Origin: Porphyromonas bennonis DSM 23058 = JCM 16335 | Lineage (GTDB): Bacteria > Bacteroidota > Bacteroidia > Bacteroidales > Porphyromonadaceae | DNA length: 33,042 nucleotides | NCBI RefSeq assembly: GCF_000375645.1 | Contig: NZ_AQWR01000019.1 | Span: 1 to 33,042, forward strand | Direction: 5' to 3' | Part shown: positions 1 to 6,543 of the stretch, in pieces | How the letters are laid out: each line of letters starts with the position of its first letter | Numbering within the stretch: the first letter of the stretch is position 1 | Translations under genes and position numbers: made by a program | The notes under the pieces: generated by a model | The model's database searches: none | Told to the model about the DNA's origin: nothing | The model's input: the letters and a program-made list of their open reading frames with translations, nothing else

Positions 1-42
1 TGGCTGAGAGGCGGACTGAAGGCCTATAAGGATCGTCAGTAA
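1..42 (+). CDS. C-terminal end of an unidentified protein (partial)
   Basis: Frame 1 is open from the window edge and reads WLRGGLKAYKDRQ then TAA at 40-42. A strong hairpin follows 21 nt later, as expected at the end of a plus-strand gene. Thirteen residues are too few to identify a family, and the frame could be open by chance. Confidence 0.4.
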   Translation, partial: WLRGGLKAYKDRQ

Positions 43-63
43 TCCCTCTTTGCTATAAACCAT

Positions 64-104
64 GAGAGAGCCCTCTTCCCGACCTTCGGGGAGAGGGCTC
101 TCTC
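64..104 (+). terminator. Rho-independent-type terminator hairpin
   Basis: A 17-bp stem pairs 64-80 with 88-104 (GAGAGAGCCCTC against GAGGGCTCTCTC, plus wobble pairs) around a 7-nt loop. Only a weak T/A run (gtatatat) follows. It probably ends the gene whose last codons are at 1-42. Confidence 0.65.
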
Positions 105-139
105 GTATATATGGTATGTAGGAGGAGTGGTTACCTCAG

Positions 140-314
140 GAGACCTTTGCATAATACCCCATCTGCGGCGTCACTTTCGAGATTCGGGCTTGGTCATGTG
201 CGTTAGCACACTCCCTTCGCCCTCACTCTCAGTTCCTTGCATCTGGGGCATTCTGCAAAGTCCCTGCCGAAAAAGCACCGCATTTTCGGCGAAAGACCAT
301 TTTGCAAAGGTCTT
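140..314. mobile_element. MITE-like element, 175 bp, with CTCAG target duplication
   Basis: The left end GAGACCTTTGCATAAT (140-155) and the reverse complement of the right end, AAGACCTTTGCAAAAT (299-314), match at 14 of 16 positions. The element is flanked by direct repeats CTCAG at 135-139 and 315-319. It has no convincing ORF. An internal hairpin pairs GCCGAAAA (266-273) with TTTTCGGC (283-290), and AAGACC (293-298) can pair with GGTCTT (309-314). Terminal repeats, a 5-bp duplication and no transposase gene are the marks of a miniature inverted-repeat element mobilised in trans. It sits exactly at the 3' end of the catalase gene, whose TGA stop lies inside the right CTCAG copy. The parent insertion sequence is not in this window. 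Confidence 0.75.
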
Positions 315-315
315 C

Positions 316-2022
316 TCAGAGGAGATAGGGATCGTCCTCCCACGGGGTCAGCGTGGTGGGGTCGGCGACATTGGTGTCTCTCCCCTCGGGGGGCAGATCC
401 TCGGCGCTCTTGGGCTCTGCCGGCTTCGTCGGGTGGTCGAGCTCCTTATCGCGGGCACGCTCAGCCTGCCAGTCCTCACGGGAGGTCTCGCCATTGGATG
501 AGGTGTCGACGGTGGAGATATCGATGCCGAGTGCCTCTGCCACCATCTCACCGTACTTGGGGTCTGCCTGGTAGCAGTGGCGGATGTGGCGGTGCTTGAT
601 CTGCATCGTGGAGTCGCCCATATTGCGCGCCGTATTCTCCGCCAGGACCAGCTGCTGCTCCGGCGTCATCGCCCGGAAGAGCTGTCCCGGCTGGGTGAAG
701 TAGTCGTGGTCGTCCTCACGGAAGTCGTAGTAATCGACGCGACCACCCTCCTGAGCAGGGTTTTGCGCCTCGGGGTTGCTCTCCCAGTCGCCATAGCTAT
801 TGGGGTAGTAGTGGAGCTCACCACCGTTATTCCCATCCACGCGCATACGTCCGTCGCGGTGGTAGGAGTGGGGATCCTTGACCCCGAGAGGGGAATTGAC
901 CGGTATCTGGTGGTAATTGACCCCGAGCCGGTAGCGCTGGGCATCGGCGTAGGCAAAGGTGCGGAACTGCAGCATCCGGTCGGGCGAGATTCCGATGCCG
1001 GGTACTTGGTTGGAGGGGTCCATGGCGAGCTGCTCGATGTCCTGGAAGTAATTCTCAGGGTTGCGATTGAGCTCAAACTCGCCCACCTCCATGAGGGGGT
1101 AGTCCTTCTTTGGCCACATCTTCGTCAGGTCGAAGGGGTTATTCTTCATCTCCCTTGCCTGCTCCTCGGTCATCACCTGGATGTACATTTTCCAGCGGGG
1201 GAATTTCCCCTCATTGATCGCCTCCTGTAGGTCTCGGCCGTTGCTCTCGCGGTCCTTGGAGACCACCTTCTCCGCCTCCTGGTCGGTAAGGTTTTGGATG
1301 CCCTGCTGGCTGCGGAAGTGGAACTTTACCCACACCCGCTCATTGTCCGCATTAATCAGGCTGTAGGTGTGGCTGCTGAATCCGTGCATGAAGCGGAAGC
1401 TGGAGGGGATCCCGCGGTCGGACATCGTGATCGTCACTTGGAGGAGTGACTCGGGGAGCGAGCTCCAGAAGTCCCAATTGACGTTAGGGCTCCGTAGGTG
1501 GCTCTTCGGGTCGCGGTGAACGGCGTGATTGAGATCGATGAAGAGCTTGGGGTCGCGGAAAAAGAAGACAGGGGTGTTATTCCCCACGATGTCCCAATTG
1601 CCCTCCTCGGTGTAGAAGCGTACGGCAAAGCCTCGGATGTCTCTCTCCGCATCGGCGGCACCCCTCTCGCCAGCCACGGTGGAGAAGCGGGCGATCACCT
1701 GGCACTCGTTGCCGACCTTGCTGAAGATCTTAGCCTTGGTGTACTTCGTGATGTCGTGGGTGACGCGGAAGGTCCCCCAGGCGCCCCAGCCCTTGGCGTG
1801 CATACGCCGCTCGGGGATCACCTCGCGATTGAAGTGCGCATGCTTCTCGAAGAGCCAGTGATCCTCCATGGTGAGAGGACCCCGCGCACCGGCGCTCTGC
1901 GAGTCATCGTTATTGGGTACAGGTATGCCTCCTGCGCGGGTCATTCGCCCGGGGTGGACGGTGGCGTTACGGCTTGAGGGGTCGTCCTCGAGGCCGTTTT
2001 TCTTCATCGGGTCTTTTTCCAT
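316..2022 (-). CDS. katA: Monofunctional heme catalase with C-terminal extension
   Basis: Breaks down hydrogen peroxide to water and oxygen in the cytoplasm, a common oxygen-tolerance enzyme in Bacteroidales. The 568-residue product carries the catalase core: the distal heme histidine in [11 protein letters not shown] (His75), the distal asparagine in [13 protein letters not shown] (about 148), and the proximal heme ligand in [14 protein letters not shown] (Tyr358). It ends with about 60 residues rich in Glu, Asp, Pro and Arg that look disordered; small-subunit catalases usually stop near residue 490, so this tail is an extension. The ATG at 2022 is taken because Met6 would save only five residues and a good promoter lies upstream. 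The gene is single and convergent with the left-hand material. Its stop codon abuts the MITE, whose internal hairpins may act as its terminator. The family call is very safe; the role of the tail is unknown. Confidence 0.97.
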   Translation of the reverse strand: MEKDPMKKNGLEDDPSSRNATVHPGRMTRAGGIPVPNNDDSQSAGARGPLTMEDHWLFEKHAHFNREVIPERRMHAKGWGAWGTFRVTHDITKYTKAKIFSKVGNECQVIARFSTVAGERGAADAERDIRGFAVRFYTEEGNWDIVGNNTPVFFFRDPKLFIDLNHAVHRDPKSHLRSPNVNWDFWSSLPESLLQVTITMSDRGIPSSFRFMHGFSSHTYSLINADNERVWVKFHFRSQQGIQNLTDQEAEKVVSKDRESNGRDLQEAINEGKFPRWKMYIQVMTEEQAREMKNNPFDLTKMWPKKDYPLMEVGEFELNRNPENYFQDIEQLAMDPSNQVPGIGISPDRMLQFRTFAYADAQRYRLGVNYHQIPVNSPLGVKDPHSYHRDGRMRVDGNNGGELHYYPNSYGDWESNPEAQNPAQEGGRVDYYDFREDDHDYFTQPGQLFRAMTPEQQLVLAENTARNMGDSTMQIKHRHIRHCYQADPKYGEMVAEALGIDISTVDTSSNGETSREDWQAERARDKELDHPTKPAEPKSAEDLPPEGRDTNVADPTTLTPWEDDPYLL

Positions 2023-2065
2023 GGTTGGTTCTGGTAGTTAGTGGTGTAATGTCTTCTTTTATCCT

Positions 2066-2096
2066 CAAACTTATCCAAATTCAGAGAGCTGCACAA
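2066..2096 (-). promoter_or_regulatory. katA promoter (Bacteroidetes -33/-7)
   Basis: On the minus strand a TTG (2096-2094) is followed after exactly 20 nt by TAAGTTTG (2073-2066), matching the TTG/TAnnTTTG pattern. It lies about 44 nt upstream of the catalase ATG. No OxyR site was confidently recognised. Confidence 0.7.
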
Positions 2097-2156
2097 GTGT
2101 GTCCTCTTTGGACATGAAGAGACAGAAAGGGACAAAGTGAGACAACCTCTCTCGGC

Positions 2157-2191
2157 GGAGGTGGTATATTTGCACCACTGAAGCTTCCGGG
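2157..2191 (+). repeat. Dispersed repeat, family 1, copy 1
   Basis: This 35-bp stretch contains GGTGGTATATTTGCACCACT. It is nearly identical to the minus strand of 31600-31634 (two substitutions near the centre and one shifted base near the end). It embeds a -7-like TATATTTG inside a partly palindromic GTGGT...ACCAC context, but no TTG stands 19-21 nt upstream. Confidence 0.55.
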
Positions 2192-2247
2192 TCAATACGG
2201 GCTGAGTCAATCTTTTCGGGAAACCACTGGGGTTGTTGCACCACGGT

Positions 2248-2300
2248 CTCTTCACAATGAGTGGGCTGGCATCCGTACCTCTCGGATGCGTCACCCCTGA
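2248..2300 (+). repeat. Dispersed repeat, family 2, copy 1
   Basis: This 53-bp segment aligns without gaps to the reverse complement of 32850-32902, with about 42 of 53 bases identical by hand count. The end ATGCGTCACCCCTGA (2286-2300) is identical in both copies, and the other end (CTCTTCACAATGAG) differs at one base. Both copies end 10-17 bp before the -33 TTG of a promoter. Confidence 0.6.
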
Positions 2301-2317
2301 CAAAAGCTATATTCCCA

Positions 2318-2348
2318 TTGCATTAGCGGAATAATAGTAGTACCTTTG
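2318..2348 (+). promoter_or_regulatory. rpmH promoter (-33 TTG, -7 TACCTTTG)
   Basis: TTG at 2318-2320, a 20-nt spacer and TACCTTTG at 2341-2348 match the Bacteroidetes consensus. The leader to the rpmH ATG is about 75 nt. The rest of the 406-bp gap between katA and rpmH holds the katA promoter and two dispersed repeats; no gene was seen there. Confidence 0.75.
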
Positions 2349-2428
2349 CGCTACTTTTCGGATATAATAATCTGCGATCTTGACCATCGGCTCCGATGGA
2401 AGGGAGGAGCATATGAGTTAATAGCGAT

Positions 2429-2584
2429 ATGAAGAGAACATACCAACCTCACAACACTAAGAGAAAGAATAAGCACGGCTTCCGCGCTCGCATGGCATCA
2501 GCCGGCGGTCGTCGCGTGCTGGCAGCGCGTCGTGCTAAGGGTCGTGCTAAGCTGAGTGTCTCGGACGAGTTTTCCGCTCGCTAA
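2429..2584 (+). CDS. rpmH: 50S ribosomal protein L34
   Basis: A structural protein of the large ribosomal subunit. The 51-residue product starts [18 protein letters not shown] and continues with the [21 protein letters not shown] segment typical of L34; it is very basic, as the family requires, and full length. It ends SVSDEFSAR, a short extension of the usual length for Bacteroidetes. It is preceded by a consensus promoter and followed by a strong hairpin, so it is probably transcribed alone. The classical neighbours rnpA and dnaA are not next to it here. Confidence 0.97.
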   Translation: MKRTYQPHNTKRKNKHGFRARMASAGGRRVLAARRAKGRAKLSVSDEFSAR

Positions 2585-2613
2585 TTAGGCACCGGGTGAC
2601 TCTGAAGGCTAAC

Positions 2614-2656
2614 AGACCTTGGCTGACACACGCTGTCGGTCAAGGTCTAAGTTTTT
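2614..2656 (+). terminator. rpmH terminator
   Basis: A 15-bp stem with two G-T wobbles pairs AGACCTTGGCTGACA (2614-2628) with TGTCGGTCAAGGTCT (ending 2648) around a 5-nt loop, followed by a TTTTT run at 2652-2656. Confidence 0.85.
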
Positions 2657-2709
2657 CTGAAAGAAGCGTAATAAGTGGCTCTTTGGGGTCGTTTTCGTAA
2701 GCTGATCCA

Positions 2710-2739
2710 TTGCTTTACCGCTATTTATCCCTAACTTTG
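2710..2739 (+). promoter_or_regulatory. Promoter of the outer membrane beta-barrel gene
   Basis: TTG at 2710-2712, a 19-nt spacer and TAACTTTG at 2732-2739 fit the Bacteroidetes -33/-7 consensus. The leader to the ATG at 2818 is about 70 nt. Confidence 0.7.
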
Positions 2740-2817
2740 CACTACGCAAGAGTGACGGACCTCGTCTGAGTGTCGGCTCTTGGACTTAAGTTTGACACTA
2801 AACAACTACAGAAGATT

Positions 2818-3489
2818 ATGAAACTAAGAAATGTAATCCTCGGCTCACTCCTCGGAGTATTTGCCCTCGGTGCAACCGCCAACGCTCAGATCGGCTTCAT
2901 CGTACGTGGTGGCTACCAGGCTGCCAATATAACCGGTAGTTCATTTGATACCAAGATCGCTAACGGAGCTCGTGCCGGTGTCGCTGCTGACATCACCGTA
3001 TATGACGGTGGTATGAGCCGTATCTCCATCCAGCCCGGTGTAGACTTCGCCATGAAGGGCTACAAGGTAGGTGAGATCAAGAAGGATGACAAGATCGGTG
3101 CCAGCAGCACCACCAACCTCTACTACGTGGACATCCCCGTCCTCGCCAACTTCGCATTCGACCTCGGCAATGACCTCGGCGTCTTCGTCAATGCAGGTCC
3201 GTACCTCGGCGTTGGTGTCGGTGGTAAGACTACCATGGAGGGTAAGTTCTTTGGCTTCGATGGTAAGTCAGACAAGGACATCAAGCCCTTCGATCAGGAC
3301 AACGGCTTCCTCAATCGTCTCGACTGGGGTGCTCAGGTCGGTGCCGGTGTGGAGTACAACCGCTTCCAGGTAGGTGTGGGTACTCAGTTCGGTATCGGTG
3401 ATATCCGTAACGACAACTGGAAGAAGGCTAATGAGGATAAGGCTATCCGCAACAGCAACTTCTTCGTAACCCTCGGCTACCGCTTCTGA
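2818..3489 (+). CDS. Outer membrane beta-barrel protein (PorT/OmpW-like)
   Basis: A probable small outer membrane beta-barrel of unknown cargo. The ATG at 2818 gives 223 residues starting with a clear signal peptide, MKLRNVILGSLLGVFALGA, with likely cleavage after TANA. An upstream in-frame GTG at 2770 would put 16 unrelated residues before the signal sequence and is rejected. The mature part alternates short hydrophobic/aromatic strands with Gly/Asp-rich turns (for example GVFVNAGPYLGVGVGGKT and WGAQVGAGVEYNRFQVGVG) and ends NSNFFVTLGYRF, a C-terminal strand finishing in phenylalanine as outer membrane proteins do. This resembles the general outer-membrane beta-barrel domain abundant in Bacteroidetes. 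It stands alone between its own promoter and terminator. Class is fairly sure, function unknown. Confidence 0.85.
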   Translation: MKLRNVILGSLLGVFALGATANAQIGFIVRGGYQAANITGSSFDTKIANGARAGVAADITVYDGGMSRISIQPGVDFAMKGYKVGEIKKDDKIGASSTTNLYYVDIPVLANFAFDLGNDLGVFVNAGPYLGVGVGGKTTMEGKFFGFDGKSDKDIKPFDQDNGFLNRLDWGAQVGAGVEYNRFQVGVGTQFGIGDIRNDNWKKANEDKAIRNSNFFVTLGYRF

Positions 3490-3516
3490 TCCGATAGGAT
3501 AGAGCAGAAATAGTAC

Positions 3517-3555
3517 AGGCGGGTTGTCTCTTATCGGAGGCGACCCGCCTTTTCT
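3517..3555 (+). terminator. Terminator after the beta-barrel gene
   Basis: AGGCGGGTTGTCTC (3517-3530) pairs with GAGGCGACCCGCCT (3537-3550) in a 14-bp stem with two wobbles and a 6-nt loop, followed by TTTTCTT. The rpoN -7 box (3559-3566) begins a few bases later, so the two signals are almost touching. Confidence 0.85.
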
Positions 3556-3588
3556 TCGTACATTTGCTCCATACGAGGCTGACACTAT

Positions 3589-5037
3589 ATGACCGCAGGA
3601 GGTAATAAGCAGAAACTAAAGCAGAGACAGAAGCTCTCCGCCCGACAGATCCAGCTGATGCAGATGGTGATGCTCCCGCAGACGGAGCTGTCGCAGCGCA
3701 TCAAGCAGGAGCTGGAGCGCAACCCCGCACTCGAGGAGGGAAGTGAGGAGAGGGACGACTACGAGGAGCTCTCCGACACTGAGGAGCGATCTACTGAGGG
3801 GATCGATGCGGACGACTACAACGATGCCGATGATATCCCCGGCTCTGCCTACAAGCACAACGCCCGGTCAGAGGGAGCCTCTGCCTCAGAAATCCCCTTT
3901 GCCGATACGCCGACGCTGACAGAGTACCTCCGTCGGCAGCTCTATATGACCGATCTCGATGAGGAGCAGAGACAGATAGCGACCTTTGTCATCGGCAGCC
4001 TGGAAGACGACGGCTACCTGCGGCAGACTGTCGAGGGGCTGGCGGACGACCTTGCGATCTACCAGGGACTCTATTGTACGCCCGAGGATGTGGAGGCGGT
4101 GGTCGAGGTGATCCGGACCCTAGACCCTCCCGGTGTGGGTGCCCGAGACCTCCGAGACTGTCTCCTCCTGCAGCTGGAGCGCCGTGACCAGGAGTCGGAT
4201 ACGATCCGGCTCGCCGGGAGACTGCTGACCGACCACTTCGACCTCCTCTCGAAGCGGCACTACACTGCGCTCAGTGAGGCGTGCGACGCTGACGACGATC
4301 AGATCCGCGAGGCAATCCGACTGATCGTCTCCCTCAATCCCACCCCCGGACTCGACTTCGGCACCCGGATGGAGGGCAATGCTCAGACCGTCATCCCCGA
4401 CTTCATCGTGACGGAGAGCAATGGCGACCTCGTCGTGACGCTCAATAATGGCGACATACCCGAGGTGCGGGTCAATCGTCAGTTTGAGGAAGAGATGAGT
4501 GCCTACACCGGAGACCTGAGAGGCTTGCCGCGAGAGCAGAGAGAGGCGGGGAAGTTTGTCAAGGGCAAGCTCGATGCTGCGAGGACCTTCGTGGATATGA
4601 TCCGCCAGCGACGAGAGACCCTGATGTCGACGATGATGTGCATCGTCGATATGCAGCGCGAGTACTTCCTCACCGGAGATATCTCCACGCTCCGCCCCAT
4701 GATCCTCAAGGACGTCGCCGACCGCATCGGGTACGATATCAGCACCATCTCACGCGTCACGTCGACGAAGTATGTCCAGACCGACTTTGGCACGCTCCCG
4801 CTGCGACACTTTTTCAGTGAGGGCACGGTCCGGGACGATGGGGAGGAGATCTCCACGCGGCACGTGCGGCAGATCCTCCGTGAGATCATCGATGAGGAGG
4901 ATAAGCGCCGACCGCTGTCGGATGAAGCACTAAGTAAAGCGCTCAAGGAGCAAGGCTACGACGTCGCTCGCCGCACCGTAGCCAAGTACAGGGATGCGAT
5001 GGGGATCCCTGTTGCAAGATTGAGAAAAGAATTCTAA
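3589..5037 (+). CDS. rpoN: RNA polymerase sigma-54 factor
   Basis: The alternative sigma factor that directs RNA polymerase to -24/-12 promoters and needs an ATP-driven enhancer-binding activator. In 482 residues the standard order is visible: a Gln/Leu-rich activator-interacting region (about 8-50, [20 protein letters not shown]), an acidic linker (about 50-80), the core-binding domain (about 105-300), a helix-turn-helix segment ([19 protein letters not shown]) and the C-terminal RpoN box ARRTVAKYR (460-468). Length and ending fit the family. A -7-like TACATTTG at 3559-3566 lies 22 nt before the ATG, but no good -33 was found. No enhancer-binding activator is encoded in the window, so its targets here are unknown. 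The identification is very secure. Confidence 0.97.
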   Translation: MTAGGNKQKLKQRQKLSARQIQLMQMVMLPQTELSQRIKQELERNPALEEGSEERDDYEELSDTEERSTEGIDADDYNDADDIPGSAYKHNARSEGASASEIPFADTPTLTEYLRRQLYMTDLDEEQRQIATFVIGSLEDDGYLRQTVEGLADDLAIYQGLYCTPEDVEAVVEVIRTLDPPGVGARDLRDCLLLQLERRDQESDTIRLAGRLLTDHFDLLSKRHYTALSEACDADDDQIREAIRLIVSLNPTPGLDFGTRMEGNAQTVIPDFIVTESNGDLVVTLNNGDIPEVRVNRQFEEEMSAYTGDLRGLPREQREAGKFVKGKLDAARTFVDMIRQRRETLMSTMMCIVDMQREYFLTGDISTLRPMILKDVADRIGYDISTISRVTSTKYVQTDFGTLPLRHFFSEGTVRDDGEEISTRHVRQILREIIDEEDKRRPLSDEALSKALKEQGYDVARRTVAKYRDAMGIPVARLRKEF

Positions 5038-5042
5038 ATTTG
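5012..5042 (+). promoter_or_regulatory. gcvH promoter inside the end of rpoN
   Basis: TTG at 5012-5014, 20 nt, then TAAATTTG at 5035-5042. The first three bases of the -7 box are the TAA stop codon of rpoN, so this promoter is built into the rpoN 3' end. The leader to the gcvH ATG is about 30 nt. Confidence 0.7.
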
Positions 5043-5080
5043 TACTGGAGATATTTGCCAACCAAAACAATAGCAACACT

Positions 5081-5458
5081 ATGAACTTTCCTGAAAACCT
5101 GAAGTACACCCAGGACCACGAGTGGATCCTCGCAGAGGGTAATCAAGTAACTGTCGGCATCACCGACTTCGCTCAGCAGGAGCTGGGTGACATCGTCTTC
5201 GTAGACGTGGACGGTGAGGGTACCGTAGAGGCCGGCGAGCCCTTTGGCTCCATCGAGGCTGTCAAGACCGTATCCGATCTGATCGCTCCCTGCACCATCG
5301 AGGTGGAGGAGGCCAATGACGAGCTCGAGGACGCTCCTGAGCTGGTCAATCAGGATCCCTACGGTAAGGGCTGGATCATCAAGGGCAAGATCGCTGATGC
5401 GAGTGCCCTCGAGGGGCTCCTCTCTGCCGCTGATTACAAGGCTCTGGTAGAGAAGTAA
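5081..5458 (+). CDS. gcvH: Glycine cleavage system H protein
   Basis: The lipoyl carrier that shuttles the aminomethyl group of glycine between the P, T and L proteins; it can also supply lipoyl groups to other enzymes. The 125-residue product has normal length, begins [15 protein letters not shown], and carries the lipoylation motif [12 protein letters not shown] with the target lysine at position 62. The gcvP, gcvT and lpd genes are not in the window. It has its own promoter overlapping the rpoN stop codon and a strong terminator before purE. Confidence 0.97.
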   Translation: MNFPENLKYTQDHEWILAEGNQVTVGITDFAQQELGDIVFVDVDGEGTVEAGEPFGSIEAVKTVSDLIAPCTIEVEEANDELEDAPELVNQDPYGKGWIIKGKIADASALEGLLSAADYKALVEK

Positions 5459-5488
5459 TCTACTTCAGATAGATTTATGACAAGACAA

Positions 5489-5530
5489 GGGGAGAGAGGC
5501 GACGGAGTCGTACTCTCTCCCCTATTTTTT
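5489..5530 (+). terminator. gcvH terminator
   Basis: A perfect 10-bp stem, GGGGAGAGAG (5489-5498) with CTCTCTCCCC (5513-5522), followed by a TTTTTT run at 5525-5530. No clear promoter lies between it and purE, so purE may depend on read-through. Confidence 0.85.
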
Positions 5531-5553
5531 ACACACATACAGAATATCAAGCT

Positions 5554-6075
5554 ATGGCTGCAACCAATAAGCCCATCGTCAGTATCATCATGGGCAGCAC
5601 CAGCGACCTGCCGGTGATGAAGAAAGCGCTCGACCTCCTGGAGCAGATGGAGGTCCCCTTTGAGCTGCTGGCGCTCTCCGCCCACCGCACTCCCGAGGAG
5701 GTGACCGACTTCGCCACCCACGCCGAGGAGCGCGGTATCTGCGTCATCATCGCCGCTGCCGGTATGGCGGCGCACCTCTGCGGCGTCATCGCAGCGCAGA
5801 CCACCGTCCCGGTGATCGGTGTCCCGATCGCCTCCACCCTCTCAGGCATGGATGCGCTCCTCGCCATCGTCCAGATGCCCGGCGGTATCCCCGTCGCCAC
5901 TGTGGGGATCAATGGCTCGCTCAATGCCGCCCTCCTCGCTGTTCAGATCCTCGCCGTGGCGGACGCAGACCTCGCCGAGCGCTACCGCAGCTACAAGGAG
6001 GGACTGAAGCAGAAGATCGTCAAGGCTAATGCCGACCTCGCTGAGGTCAAGGACTATAAGTACAAGACCAATTGA
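5554..6075 (+). CDS. purE: 5-(carboxyamino)imidazole ribonucleotide mutase
   Basis: Catalyses N5-CAIR to CAIR in purine biosynthesis. The 173-residue protein has the class I PurE signatures in order: GSTSDLP (14-20), SAHRTPEEV with the catalytic histidine (His44), and AAAGMAAHLCGVIA (67-80) followed by PVIGVP. Length is normal. The SAHRTP form argues for the class I mutase rather than the class II carboxylase; the partner purK is not in the window. It follows gcvH after 95 nt that include a terminator hairpin, and ends 26 nt before a long hairpin it seems to share with a minus-strand RNA. Confidence 0.96.
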   Translation: MAATNKPIVSIIMGSTSDLPVMKKALDLLEQMEVPFELLALSAHRTPEEVTDFATHAEERGICVIIAAAGMAAHLCGVIAAQTTVPVIGVPIASTLSGMDALLAIVQMPGGIPVATVGINGSLNAALLAVQILAVADADLAERYRSYKEGLKQKIVKANADLAEVKDYKYKTN

Positions 6076-6097
6076 TCCCTCTCCCATAGGGGCAAAT

Positions 6098-6363
6098 GGA
6101 AAGGGCTCACAGTGTGGATGACCACTCTGTGAGCCCTTATAAGATCGCGTCGGGGACTTTGGATAACTCCGAAAGTAAGGATTTGAGGATGAATCGTGCT
6201 TTGTAATCCGCCCGCCCATAAAGGGCCACGGCACGCCATCGCAAGATCCAAGGGTCTCGGAATTGTTTTAATATTGACGAGTTTCCCGTGTGCCCGACGC
6301 GAATGTCTATGATCGTGTACTGCTGTACTATCTGTACAGAAGCACGCTTGCTTCCTTTTCTTT
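6098..6363 (-). ncRNA. Candidate structured non-coding RNA (possibly 6S-like)
   Basis: The stretch to the right of purE has no plausible protein gene, yet on the minus strand it has a consensus promoter (6400-6370) and ends in the hairpin at 6101-6138. The predicted transcript of about 225-265 nt folds by hand into a nested rod: GCGTCGGG (6300-6293) with CCCGACGC (6154-6147); CCGAGA (6260-6255) with TTTCGG (6174-6169, one wobble); GATG and CGTGC (6240-6231) with GCACG and CATC (6199-6188). Two small hairpins, GAAGC/GCTTC and CTGTAC/GTACAG, lie in the 5' part. A long rod with internal loops is what 6S RNA looks like, but no primary-sequence signature was recognised, so 6S is only a hypothesis. 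The 116-codon ORF in this strand has no recognisable features and overlaps the helices. Confidence 0.6.
6101..6138. terminator. Bidirectional terminator hairpin between purE and the minus-strand RNA
   Basis: AAGGGCTCACAG (6101-6112) pairs with CTGTGAGCCCTT (6127-6138), and the stem extends inward to 17 positions with one mismatch and a 4-nt loop. No long T run follows on either side (CCCTTTCC on the minus strand), but the stem is very stable and sits between two convergent units. Confidence 0.75.
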
Positions 6364-6369
6364 ACATCA

Positions 6370-6400
6370 CAAAGGTAGGAAAATGAATCCGCATTTGCAA
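6370..6400 (-). promoter_or_regulatory. Promoter of the candidate non-coding RNA
   Basis: On the minus strand TTG (6400-6398), exactly 20 nt, then TACCTTTG (6377-6370): an exact match to the Bacteroidetes consensus pointing into the gene-free stretch 6140-6363. The remaining part of the gap, 6401-6486, shows nothing recognisable. Confidence 0.75.
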
Positions 6401-6486
6401 GCACAACACTCTCGTCGGTCGCTTCCTTTAGGAATGTCCACCTATTTTAACCTCGTTACGATAGAGTTACACATCGGTGGGGGATA

Positions 6487-6524
6487 AGAAGAGGAGCCCC
6501 GACGATCGCCGAGACTCCTCTTCT
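6487..6524 (-). terminator. Terminator of the TonB-dependent receptor gene
   Basis: AGAAGAGGAG (6487-6496) pairs with CTCCTCTTCT (6515-6524), a perfect 10-bp stem, 20 nt beyond the receptor stop codon. The run after it on the minus strand is short (TTAT). Confidence 0.75.
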
Positions 6525-6543
6525 ACAGTGACTTAAGATGCAA

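Noticed and set aside
2004-2303. A 99-codon minus-strand frame upstream of and overlapping the catalase start
   Set aside because: It crosses the catalase promoter and two repeats and has no family features.
6054-6404. A 116-codon minus-strand frame across the gap beside purE
   Set aside because: No domain or signal, biased to His/Arg/Pro in patches, and it overlaps strong complementary helices better explained by an RNA; it also runs into the purE coding region.
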